Made by a program: the position numbers and the translations under genes
The notes under the pieces: generated by a model
What the model saw: the letters and a program-made list of their open reading frames with translations, nothing else
Databases searched by the model: none
What the model was told of the DNA's origin: nothing
NCBI GenBank assembly: GCA_003485765.1
Contig: DNHS01000014.1
Coordinates: 1 to 41,065 of the forward strand
Direction: 5' to 3'
From: Candidatus Omnitrophota bacterium
Lineage (GTDB): Bacteria > Omnitrophota > Gorgyraeia > Gorgyraeales > Gorgyraeaceae
Length of the DNA stretch: 41,065 bases
Part shown: positions 8,920-16,136 of the stretch, piece after piece
Layout: each line of letters opens with the position of its first letter
How positions within the stretch are numbered: position 1 is the stretch's first letter

Positions 8920-9367
8920 TTTTGACCCTATTACATACGGGCATTTGGACATCATAAAAAGGGCAATCAAGATATTTGATAAAGTTATTGTAGCAGTGGC
9001 GCATAATAGCGAAAAAGACCCTCTTTTTAGTGTTTCTGAAAGAGTGGAGCTTTTAAAAAAGGCCACCAGAGACATTAAAGGCGTTGAGATAGATGATTTC
9101 CATGGTCTAGTGGTGGATTATGTGAAAACCAAAAAATCGAAAGTTGTCATAAGAGGGCTCAGGATGATTTCAGATTTTGAATTTGAGTTTCAGATGGCGC
9201 TTACAAACAGGAAGCTTTCTAAAGATGTTGAGACAATATTCATGATGCCATCCGAGGCATATTCTTACCTATCTTCAAAATTAATAAAGGAAGCTGCTAG
9301 CCTTGGAGCAAATTTAAAAGGTTTTGTGCCGGCATTTGTTGAAAAAGCAATTAAGGCGAAATTATGA
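8891..9367 (+). CDS. coaD: Phosphopantetheine adenylyltransferase
   Basis: CoaD transfers AMP from ATP to 4'-phosphopantetheine in coenzyme A synthesis. The 158-aa protein shows the nucleotidyltransferase signature YPGSFDPITYGHLD with the T-x-G-H motif at 15-18, the central 'KVVIRGLRMISDFEFEFQMA', and 'PSEAYSYLSSKLIKE' near the end. The chosen ATG lies inside the end of rsmD. The product supplies CoA and, indirectly, the acyl-carrier-protein prosthetic group used by the downstream fab genes. The stop overlaps the pta start (ATGA). Confidence 0.96.
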   Translation: MKNIAIYPGSFDPITYGHLDIIKRAIKIFDKVIVAVAHNSEKDPLFSVSERVELLKKATRDIKGVEIDDFHGLVVDYVKTKKSKVVIRGLRMISDFEFEFQMALTNRKLSKDVETIFMMPSEAYSYLSSKLIKEAASLGANLKGFVPAFVEKAIKAKL

Positions 9368-10377
9368 ACTTTCTAGAAAAGATATACGAACGCGGCCGGA
9401 AGACGAAGAAAAAGATTCTACTATCAGAATCGCATGATGAAAGAGTCCTTAGGGCCATAGAGAGTATTTTAAAATCCGGGATTTGTGTGCCTGTTTTAAT
9501 AGGTAATCCTGAAGAGGCAAATGGAGTGGCAAAAAAACAAGGGATAGATTTAAAAGGCCTGGAGATAATAGACAATAAAAAATCAAAAGATTTAGATAAA
9601 TACGTAGGCCTATATTGCGAAAAACGTAAGCACAAAAAAATTAGTTCTGAAGATGCATTAAAAATAATCACAGAGAATCCTGTTTTTTACGCCAGTCTTA
9701 TGGTTAGCGCTGGAGATGCAGATGGATCTGTGGCAGGTGCTTCTATAACTACCCGTGATGTTGCAAAGGCGGCTATCTATTGCATAGGCCCTGCAGAGAA
9801 TATAAAAACAGTTTCGAGCTCAACGCTTTTAATACTGGGTGATAAGACTCTTGGGTCTAGCGGCATCTTTATATATGCTGATGCAGGCATCGTGCCTGAT
9901 CCAACTGCAGACGAGCTGGCGGACATTGCAATATCGAGCGCAAGGATGGCAAAAATACTACTGGATGACCAGCCAAAGATTGCGATGTTAAGTTATTCAA
10001 CCAAAGGCAGCGGCGGTTTTGGTAAAAGTATACAGAAGGTTCAGGAAGCTACAAGGATTGTAAGAAAGAGAGAGCCTGGCTTACTTATAGACGGAGAAAT
10101 ACAGGCCGATTGCGCAGTAGTGCCGGAAGTAGCTCAGAGAAAAGACTCTGATTCCAGAATTAAAGGCAGAGCAAATATTTTTATATTCCCGAATTTAGAT
10201 GCTGGGAATATTTCGTATAAATTAACTCAGCGCCTTGCAAGAGCGCGCGCTATCGGGCCGCTTCTTCAAGGCCTTCAAAAACCAGCCAGCGACCTATCGC
10301 GCGGCTGTGATTTTCAGGATATTATAGATGCGGTTGCGATAACAGCTGTCAGGGCGCAAGGCGGGTTGCTAATTTAA
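9364..10377 (+). CDS. pta: Phosphate acetyltransferase
   Basis: Pta interconverts acetyl-CoA and acetyl phosphate. The 337-aa length is that of the short, single-domain Pta without the regulatory DRTGG region. Family motifs include 'SAGDADGSVAGASITTRDV', 'FADAGIVPDPTADELA' in a variant starting IYADAG, 'MLSYSTKGSGG' and 'IFIFPNLDAGNISYKL'. The upstream overlap with coaD and the directly abutting ackA (stop TAA, then ATG) indicate one transcript. With AckA it makes ATP and acetate by substrate-level phosphorylation, consistent with a fermentative cell. Confidence 0.94.
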   Translation: MNFLEKIYERGRKTKKKILLSESHDERVLRAIESILKSGICVPVLIGNPEEANGVAKKQGIDLKGLEIIDNKKSKDLDKYVGLYCEKRKHKKISSEDALKIITENPVFYASLMVSAGDADGSVAGASITTRDVAKAAIYCIGPAENIKTVSSSTLLILGDKTLGSSGIFIYADAGIVPDPTADELADIAISSARMAKILLDDQPKIAMLSYSTKGSGGFGKSIQKVQEATRIVRKREPGLLIDGEIQADCAVVPEVAQRKDSDSRIKGRANIFIFPNLDAGNISYKLTQRLARARAIGPLLQGLQKPASDLSRGCDFQDIIDAVAITAVRAQGGLLI

Positions 10378-11421
10378 ATGATAATCCTTGTCTTAAATAG
10401 CGGAAGCTCTTCAATAAAATACAAGCTTTTTGATATTCAAGTTAGCTCGGAAGGGCTTTTGGATAAAGGGCTTTTAGAGAGGATAGGAGAAAAGATCCCG
10501 AGCCATAAAGAGGCTATTAATATTATATTAGATAAGGCAGGGCCTAAGATAGATGCTGTGGGCCACAGGGTTGTGCATGGAGGCGACAGATTCAAGGAGT
10601 CTATTTTAATAGAAGATAATGTTATAAAAGCAATAGAGGATTTTATTGAACTGGCGCCGCTGCATAATCCACCAAGCCTATTGACAATAAATGAATCGAG
10701 GAAAATACTCTCAGACATCCCTCATGTGGCTGTATTTGATACAGCTTTTTATTATGACATGCCTGAGTATGCGTATTTTTATGCGATCCCCTATAAGTTT
10801 TATGAAAAGTATAAGATTCGTAAATATGGTTTTCATGGAACCAGCCACAGATATGTATCTGAACAGGCAGGATGTCTTTTAAAGAAGCCTTTAAATGAAC
10901 TCAGGCTTATCACATGCCACCTTGGGAATGGGTGCAGCATAACTGCTGTAAAAAACGGCAAGGCAATTGATACAAGCATGGGTTTTACTCCTCTGGAAGG
11001 CCTTGTGATGGGCACGCGTTCAGGCGATCTGGACCCGGCGATCATACCTTACATAATGGAAAAAGAAAATATAGATGTAAATGCAGTTATGGATATTCTA
11101 AATAAAAAAAGCGGACTTTTAGGTATTTCTGGGTTAACTAACGATATGCGCGAACTGATGAAAGAAAAAAGCGCAAATAAAAAAGCAAAACTAGCATTAG
11201 ATATTTTTATTTACAGAATAAAAAAGTATATAGGCGCTTATATGGGCGTAATGTCAGGATGCGATGCGGTGATTTTTACAGGGGGCATAGGAGAGAATAA
11301 CCCTGCTCTTATTGAGGAAATTTGTAAAGGCGTTGTTTCAAAAGAAACAAAGACCCTTGTGATTCCTACGGACGAAGAATTAATGATTGCCCGCGACACC
11401 TATCGCATTGCAACAACTTGA
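10378..11421 (+). CDS. ackA: Acetate kinase
   Basis: AckA converts acetyl phosphate plus ADP to acetate plus ATP. It has the ASKHA-fold signature 'LVLNSGSSSIKYKLFD' at the N-terminus, 'GHRVVHGGDRF', 'RKYGFHGTSHRYVS' with the catalytic-region His, 'CHLGNGCSITAV', 'DTSMGFTPLEGLVMGTRSGDLDP', and 'FTGGIGENNP' near the end. At 347 aa it is about 50 residues shorter than typical AckA; the missing length lies mainly in N-terminal loops after 'LLERIGEK'. The catalytic motifs are intact, so it should be active. The last two codons and the stop lie in the second 41-bp palindrome. It abuts pta without spacing. Confidence 0.94.
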   Translation: MIILVLNSGSSSIKYKLFDIQVSSEGLLDKGLLERIGEKIPSHKEAINIILDKAGPKIDAVGHRVVHGGDRFKESILIEDNVIKAIEDFIELAPLHNPPSLLTINESRKILSDIPHVAVFDTAFYYDMPEYAYFYAIPYKFYEKYKIRKYGFHGTSHRYVSEQAGCLLKKPLNELRLITCHLGNGCSITAVKNGKAIDTSMGFTPLEGLVMGTRSGDLDPAIIPYIMEKENIDVNAVMDILNKKSGLLGISGLTNDMRELMKEKSANKKAKLALDIFIYRIKKYIGAYMGVMSGCDAVIFTGGIGENNPALIEEICKGVVSKETKTLVIPTDEELMIARDTYRIATT

Positions 11422-11452
11422 CATTTCAACATTGTTGAATTGTAAAGTTGTT
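11412..11452. repeat. 41-bp palindromic repeat, copy 2
   Basis: Two 19-base arms (AACAACTTGACATTTCAAC and the complement of AACAACTTTACAATTCAAC) flank a 3-base centre, with two mismatched pairs. It matches the 28178 copy at 38 of 41 positions. It contains the ackA stop codon and ends one base before the TGGAG ribosome-binding site of yceD. Confidence 0.9.
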
Positions 11453-11461
11453 TGGAGAATT

Positions 11462-11899
11462 ATGAAGATATATGTTGATAAGATACCAGAAGGCGGGCTA
11501 GAGCTGTCCGAAAAGATCCAACCGGAAGAGCTTTTAATAGATACGGAAGGTATAAGTTTTATTAAACCTATAGATGTAAAGGCGGATGTTTCAAAGATCG
11601 GCACTGAGATTTTTGTGGATGTTGCGCTGGAAACGTATGTAGAATACACATGCGGGAAATGCCTTAGCAAATTTGAAGATATTTTTAGAAAAAAGTTTAA
11701 CATGGTACAAGAGGCTAAGCCTGCGGAAGTAGTGGAACTGGACGACGAGATAAGACAGGAGATAGTACTAGATTGTCCTGTGAAAATTATTTGTAAAGCT
11801 GAATGCAAAGGGCTTTGCCCTAATTGCGGACAGAATCTGAATACAGGAGAATGCGGTTGCGAACATAATGGGCCGATTGAGAATCGGCCTCTACATTAA
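11462..11899 (+). CDS. yceD: YceD / DUF177 family protein
   Basis: This 145-aa member of the YceD (DUF177) family is almost always encoded beside rpmF and plsX, as here. In plants a relative is needed for 23S rRNA accumulation; the bacterial role is not settled. Two Cys groups are visible: CGKC at 64-67, and a cluster from Cys111 to Cys133 including CPNC and CGC, suggesting zinc binding. The start at 11462 is chosen over an upstream in-frame codon because TGGAG lies just before it and the upstream reading would run through the palindrome and ackA. The C-terminus (Gly137-Pro143) is encoded by an 8-bp perfect hairpin and lacks the usual basic YceD tail. Confidence 0.88.
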   Translation: MKIYVDKIPEGGLELSEKIQPEELLIDTEGISFIKPIDVKADVSKIGTEIFVDVALETYVEYTCGKCLSKFEDIFRKKFNMVQEAKPAEVVELDDEIRQEIVLDCPVKIICKAECKGLCPNCGQNLNTGECGCEHNGPIENRPLH

Positions 11900-11918
11900 A
11901 TTTTGCTTCGCAAAATTT
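11871..11918. repeat. Two adjacent perfect hairpins at the yceD-rpmF junction
   Basis: GGCCGATT (11871-11878) pairs with AATCGGCC (11882-11889) over a GAG loop, inside the last codons of yceD. AAATTTTGC (11898-11906) pairs with GCAAAATTT (11910-11918) over a TTC loop, covering the yceD stop. The second stem ends two bases before the GAGGAG ribosome-binding site of rpmF. No T-tract follows. Confidence 0.85.
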
Positions 11919-11932
11919 GAGAGGAGTTTAAA

Positions 11933-12133
11933 ATGGCTTTACCAAAAAGAAGACATTCAAGTTCAAGACAGGGTAAAAGAAGAGGTTCTCAGAAAATTCA
12001 CGTGCAGAGTATTGCTATGTGCCCTAATTGCAAATCACCCAAACTGCCGCACCGCGTATGCAGTGTATGTGGCTATTACAAAGGCAGGCAAGTGATGCAG
12101 ATTAAAGAGAAGAAGAAAAAGGAAAAGAAATAA
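11933..12133 (+). CDS. rpmF: 50S ribosomal protein L32
   Basis: The 66-aa ribosomal large-subunit protein starts MALPKRRHSSSRQGKRR, the canonical L32 N-terminus. It carries a four-Cys zinc ribbon: CPNC and CSVC (Cys30, Cys33, Cys43 and Cys46). The tail is a run of Lys and Glu. A strong GAGGAG lies 6 bases upstream. Its placement between yceD and plsX matches the widespread yceD-rpmF-plsX-fab arrangement, which couples ribosome and membrane-lipid production. Confidence 0.97.
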   Translation: MALPKRRHSSSRQGKRRGSQKIHVQSIAMCPNCKSPKLPHRVCSVCGYYKGRQVMQIKEKKKKEKK

Positions 12134-12149
12134 TAAGAGGATTGTATAA

Positions 12150-13151
12150 ATGATTAGGATAGCATTAGACGCCATGGGTTCGGACAATGCTCCGATTTCA
12201 GACGTAGAAGGAGCTGTTTTAGCAGCCCGTGAATTTGATTACGAACTTATATTAGTCGGGAATGAGGGTTTAATAAAAAAAGAACTCGAGAAACACAAGC
12301 CCGTTCCTTCCAATATATCAATACAGCATGCCTCTGAAGTAATAGGCATGCACGAGCAGCCGGTCTTGAGCGTAAGAAGGAAAAGAGATTCATCTATAGT
12401 TGTCCTGTGTAATCTTGCAAAAGAGAAAAAGGTAGATGCAATAGTAAGCGCTGGCAACACCGGAGCCATGGTATGCGCTGCAACGCTTAAATGCAGGCTT
12501 CTTCAGGGCATAGAAAGGGCTGGGATAGGGATTGTTATGCCTACTCTTAAAGGCCCTATGGTGATGATAGACGGAGGCGCTAATATAGATGCTAAGCCAT
12601 CTCATCTTTTACAATATGGCATCATGGCTAGCGCTTATTCAGAGTATATACTTAATAAAAAATCTCCGAGAGTCGGGCTTTTAAATGTAGGCGAAGAAGA
12701 ATCAAAAGGCACAGGTTTTTTAAAGGAAACTTATAGTCTTCTTGAATCTTCAGGGCTTAATTTTATAGGCAATGTAGAAGGCAAGGATTTTTTTGTTGGC
12801 GATTGCGATGTAATAGTCTGCGATGGGCTTGTGGGCAATGTAGCTTTAAAGGTTACTGAAGCAGTTGCTCATGCGCTTGGAGAAATGCTTAAGAAAGAAT
12901 TAAAGAGCAGCTTCTTGTCCGTAGTGGGAGCTCTGCTGGCTAAAAATGCTTTTATGTCAATGAAGAAAAAAATGGATTACGCTGAGCATGGCGGGGCCCC
13001 GCTTCTCGGGGTTAACGGCGTATGTATAATAGGGCATGGTTCATCGAATTCTAAGGCAATAAAAAACGCTATTCGAGTTGCAGGGGAAGAGGTAGTTAAA
13101 AACGTAAATCAGCATATTATAGAAGCGATTATTATCAGGAAGGAGCGATAA
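12150..13151 (+). CDS. plsX: Phosphate acyltransferase PlsX
   Basis: PlsX makes acyl-phosphate from acyl-ACP, the acyl donor for PlsY in phospholipid synthesis. The 333-aa protein begins 'IRIALDAMGSDNAP', the family hallmark. It also has 'SAGNTGAMV', 'GPMVMIDGGAN', 'VGLLNVGEEESKG' and 'HGGAPLLGVNGVCIIGHGSS'. Full length, with AGAGGA before the ATG. It ends in a TAATG overlap with fabH, so phospholipid and fatty-acid genes are translationally coupled. Confidence 0.97.
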   Translation: MIRIALDAMGSDNAPISDVEGAVLAAREFDYELILVGNEGLIKKELEKHKPVPSNISIQHASEVIGMHEQPVLSVRRKRDSSIVVLCNLAKEKKVDAIVSAGNTGAMVCAATLKCRLLQGIERAGIGIVMPTLKGPMVMIDGGANIDAKPSHLLQYGIMASAYSEYILNKKSPRVGLLNVGEEESKGTGFLKETYSLLESSGLNFIGNVEGKDFFVGDCDVIVCDGLVGNVALKVTEAVAHALGEMLKKELKSSFLSVVGALLAKNAFMSMKKKMDYAEHGGAPLLGVNGVCIIGHGSSNSKAIKNAIRVAGEEVVKNVNQHIIEAIIIRKER

Positions 13152-14128
13152 TGGAACAGGCTGGCATACTTGGATTAGGTTGTTATCTACCAGTCATGAA
13201 GCTGACAAATAAAGACCTGGAAAAAATGGTTGATACATCAGATGAATGGATAATGACAAGGACTGGGATCAAGGAAAGAAGGATTGCTCCAAAGGAATTT
13301 GCTGCGAGCGACCTTGGAGTGGAGGCTGCCAGAGCGGCCATTAAAGACTCAGGGTTAAAGCCTGAAGACATAGATTTGATTATTACTGCTACAGTAACGG
13401 GCGATATGGCATTTCCATCTACCTCATGTATCATACAGGATAAGATAGGCGCTTATAACTCAGCCGCATTTGATATAAATGCGGCGTGTTCAGGTTTTAT
13501 ATTCGGGATAATTACTGCGAAACAATTTGTGGATACAGGGCTTTATAAAAATGCGCTGGTTATAGGCGCAGAGAAGATGACCAATCTTGTTGACTGGACA
13601 GATCGATCTACATGCGTATTGTTCGGAGACGGAGCAGGCGCATGTGTTATAGGAAAGAGCAAAGATAGGCGGATTATCTCTCATTTTATAGGCTGCGATG
13701 GTTCAGGCGGCAATCTTTTAAAACTTCCAGCAGGAGGTTCCAGAATTCCTACAACAGAAGAGACTGTTAAGGACAAGCTTCATTTTTTAAAAATGGAAGG
13801 CAATGAGGTATTTAAGATTGCGGTAAAGGTAATGGCAGATGCTGCGAATAAGGCGATTACAAAAGCAGGGCTTTTATGCAGTGACATAGATTTATTAATA
13901 CCGCATCAGGCAAATATAAGGATATTGATGGCTGTTGCAAAAAAGATGGGCTTGCCGGAAGAAAAGATTTTTCTTAATATAGAAAAATATGGCAATATGT
14001 CATCGGCTTCAACAGCTGTTGCGCTGGCAGAGGCAAATAAAGAACATAGGATTAAAAAAGGCGATAATGTCGCGCTTGTTGCTTTTGGCGCAGGGCTGAC
14101 TTACGGAGCAGTGGTCATAAAATGGTAG
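13151..14128 (+). CDS. fabH: 3-oxoacyl-ACP synthase III (KAS III)
   Basis: FabH condenses acetyl-CoA (or another short acyl-CoA) with malonyl-ACP to start fatty-acid synthesis. The 325-aa protein shows the catalytic triad Cys113 (AACSGF), His252 (PHQANIRI) and Asn282 (KYGNMSSAS). The N-terminal 'TSDEWIMTRTGIKERRI' is characteristic. The start overlaps the plsX stop by one base, and the stop overlaps fabD by seven bases. Primer preference (straight or branched) cannot be told from the sequence. Confidence 0.97.
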   Translation: MEQAGILGLGCYLPVMKLTNKDLEKMVDTSDEWIMTRTGIKERRIAPKEFAASDLGVEAARAAIKDSGLKPEDIDLIITATVTGDMAFPSTSCIIQDKIGAYNSAAFDINAACSGFIFGIITAKQFVDTGLYKNALVIGAEKMTNLVDWTDRSTCVLFGDGAGACVIGKSKDRRIISHFIGCDGSGGNLLKLPAGGSRIPTTEETVKDKLHFLKMEGNEVFKIAVKVMADAANKAITKAGLLCSDIDLLIPHQANIRILMAVAKKMGLPEEKIFLNIEKYGNMSSASTAVALAEANKEHRIKKGDNVALVAFGAGLTYGAVVIKW

Positions 14129-15054
14129 ATAAAGTTTGTTATATTTTTCCTGGACAAGGATCACAGTATGTAGGTATGGGGGAAAAGCTGTATGATAATT
14201 CTCCGGAAGCAAAGGCTATATTTGACCAGGCAGAAAAAAATTTACCAGGATTAGATCTAAAGAAGCTCTGTTTTGAAGGCCCGATCGAAGAATTGACGCA
14301 GACGGCAAATAGTCAAGTTGCGATTTTAACTACTAGCATAGCTGCATTACAAACTCTATGCTCTATGCCCTATGCTCCATGCTGCTGCGCTGGATTAAGT
14401 CTGGGAGAATATAGCGCTTTGGTTTCAAGCGGCGTTTTAGAATTTTCAGATGCTATCCGGCTAGTGAGGCGAAGAGGGGAATTAATGGAACAAGCAGCTT
14501 TAAATAATCCAGGAACCATGGCGTCTATACTTGGGATTTCAATAGGAGATTTGGAAGAAATTTGTAAAGAAACAGGCGCAGAGATAGCTAATCTAAACTG
14601 TCCAGGCCAGATAGTTGTATCTGGAAAAAAAGAATCTGTCCAAAAAGCCATGGCCCTGGCTGAGCAAAAAGGCGCAAAAAAGGCAATTATATTAAATGTA
14701 AGCGGGCCTTTTCATTCGTCATTTATGAAAGAAGCTGCAGAGGAGTTTAAAAAAGAGCTTGGTAAAACAAAATTTTCCAACCCTAAAGTCCCTATTGTAA
14801 GCAATGTAACAGCTGATTATGAAAATAGAGTGGATGGCATAAAAGAAAACCTTGTAAAACAATTATACAGCCCTGTGAGATGGGAAGAGTCCATACTAAA
14901 AATCAGCCAGGAAGGCTGCAATACGTTTTTTGAGATAGGGCCTGGAAAAGTGCTTAAAGGATTATTGCGCAGGATAAATCATGATCTTGCAGTTTATAAC
15001 ATAGAAACATTAGAAGATATTAAGAAAATTCAGGAGGCATTATGTGCGAATTAG
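14122..15054 (+). CDS. fabD: Malonyl-CoA:ACP transacylase
   Basis: FabD loads malonyl groups from CoA onto acyl carrier protein. The 310-aa alpha/beta protein has the N-terminal 'FPGQGSQYVGMG', nucleophile Ser93 in GLSLGEYSAL, and the later catalytic His in 'VSGPFHSSFM'. The usual GHSLG is GLSLG here, a known variant. Just before the nucleophile, residues 78-87 are encoded by four heptamers (14354-14381), giving the odd Cys-rich stretch CSMPYAPCCC in place of the usual 'GIKPD.V' turn. The 3' end overlaps fabG by 13 bases. Confidence 0.95.
   Translation: MVDKVCYIFPGQGSQYVGMGEKLYDNSPEAKAIFDQAEKNLPGLDLKKLCFEGPIEELTQTANSQVAILTTSIAALQTLCSMPYAPCCCAGLSLGEYSALVSSGVLEFSDAIRLVRRRGELMEQAALNNPGTMASILGISIGDLEEICKETGAEIANLNCPGQIVVSGKKESVQKAMALAEQKGAKKAIILNVSGPFHSSFMKEAAEEFKKELGKTKFSNPKVPIVSNVTADYENRVDGIKENLVKQLYSPVRWEESILKISQEGCNTFFEIGPGKVLKGLLRRINHDLAVYNIETLEDIKKIQEALCAN
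14354..14381 (+). repeat. In-frame heptamer tandem repeat in fabD (4 x 7 bases)
   Basis: The units CTCTATG, CTCTATG, CCCTATG and CTCCATG follow each other without a gap inside fabD. They end about ten codons before the nucleophile motif. The period of 7 is not a multiple of 3, so the loss or gain of one unit would shift the frame. Confidence 0.85.
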
Positions 15055-15791
15055 TTTTAGAAGGCAAGCTGGCTATTATAACAGGAGGGGCGAGAGGCAT
15101 TGGCAAGGAGATAGCAATGCTCTTTGCAAAAGAAGGAGCTAATATTGCCATATGCGATGTAAATCTGGAAGAGGCTGAAAAAACAGCAAAAGAAATCCAG
15201 GATTTAGGCCGCGAAAGCCTTGCTTTTAAGGTTGACGTTACTGACCAAAGCCAAATACATGGCATGGTGGATAAAATTCTTGACAAATTCAATAAAATAG
15301 ATATACTTATTAACAACGCTGGCATAACAAAGGACAATCTTCTTTTAAGGATGTCAGAAGAGGAGTGGGATAAGGTAATAGCAGTAAACCTTAAAGGCAC
15401 TTTTCTATGCACGAAGATAGTTTCAAAGGTTATGCTCAAGCAGCGTTTTGGAAAGATAGTTAATCTTGCGTCGATCATTGGAATAATGGGCAATGCAGGC
15501 CAGGCAAATTACGCAGCTTCAAAGGCAGGCATAATAGGGTTTACAAAAAGCGTGGCAAAAGAGCTAGCTTCGCGTAATATATGCGTAAATGCAATAGCTC
15601 CAGGATTTATAAAGACAGACATGACAGCCAGATTGGCTGAAGAGGTCCAGAAGAAAATGCTTTCCGTGATACCTCTTGCAAGATTTGGCGAAGCAAAAGA
15701 TGTAGCGGATTTAGCAATATTCCTTTCGAGCGAAAGCTCTTCATATATAACAGGCCAGGTGATACAGGTAGATGGCGGAATGCTAACATAA
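15042..15791 (+). CDS. fabG: 3-oxoacyl-ACP reductase
   Basis: FabG reduces 3-oxoacyl-ACP with NADPH in each elongation cycle. The 249-aa short-chain dehydrogenase has the cofactor loop GGARGIG (residues 15-21), the NNAG motif (91-94) and the catalytic set Ser144, Tyr157 and Lys161 (YAASK). The C-terminal 'SSYITGQVIQVDGGMLT' is typical of FabG. A perfect AGGAGG lies 4 bases before the ATG. It ends 25 bases before acpP. Confidence 0.97.
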   Translation: MCELVLEGKLAIITGGARGIGKEIAMLFAKEGANIAICDVNLEEAEKTAKEIQDLGRESLAFKVDVTDQSQIHGMVDKILDKFNKIDILINNAGITKDNLLLRMSEEEWDKVIAVNLKGTFLCTKIVSKVMLKQRFGKIVNLASIIGIMGNAGQANYAASKAGIIGFTKSVAKELASRNICVNAIAPGFIKTDMTARLAEEVQKKMLSVIPLARFGEAKDVADLAIFLSSESSSYITGQVIQVDGGMLT

Positions 15792-15816
15792 TTTTTTAAA
15801 ATACAGGGGGTTGAAT

Positions 15817-16056
15817 ATGGCAGTTGCTGAAAAAGTAAAATCAATAATAGCAGAACAGCTTGGAGTGAAGCAGGAAGAGGTGACTCCAGAAGCATCTTTT
15901 ATAGACGATCTTGGCGCAGATTCTCTTGATACGGTAGAGCTCGTAATGGCTCTTGAAGAAGAATTTGGCATAGAGATTCCTGATGAAGATGCTGAAAAGA
16001 TAACCACTGTAGGCGACGCTGTTAAGTATATAGAAGAAAAAGGCGTTAAAAAATAA
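15817..16056 (+). CDS. acpP: Acyl carrier protein
   Basis: The 79-aa acidic carrier holds growing acyl chains on a phosphopantetheine arm. The attachment site is Ser36 in the DSL motif (DDLGADSLDTVELVMALEE). The start at 15817 is preferred over the TTG six bases upstream because AGGGGG stands at the right distance and MAVAEKV is a normal N-terminus. A long GU-rich hairpin with a T-rich 3' flank follows the gene, so ACP may be made in excess over downstream FabF. Confidence 0.97.
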   Translation: MAVAEKVKSIIAEQLGVKQEEVTPEASFIDDLGADSLDTVELVMALEEEFGIEIPDEDAEKITTVGDAVKYIEEKGVKK

Positions 16057-16070
16057 TATTTTGAATATAT

Positions 16071-16125
16071 GGGGTTAGGAGGGGTATTAAATTGATTTTT
16101 AAATCTCTTCTGACCCCTTATTTTT
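16071..16125 (+). terminator. Hairpin with T-rich tail between acpP and fabF (attenuator candidate)
   Basis: GGGGTTAGGAGGGGT (16071-16085) pairs with ATCTCTTCTGACCCC (16103-16117) over 15 positions if GU pairs are allowed, and weaker pairing continues inward. TTATTTTT follows at once (16118-16125). This has the form of an intrinsic terminator, but fabF follows 11 bases later, so partial termination (attenuation) is more likely than a full stop. The opposite strand has CA instead of GU pairs, so the hairpin works only in + strand RNA. Confidence 0.5.
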
Positions 16126-16136
16126 GAGGATTGGTT

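Noticed and set aside
10378..11421. Short AckA as a broken gene
   Set aside because: All catalytic motifs are present in order and the frame is intact; the missing length is in N-terminal loop regions.
15020..15493. 157-aa minus-strand open frame opposite fabG
   Set aside because: No recognisable motif; explained as the shadow of fabG, which has a complete set of catalytic residues.
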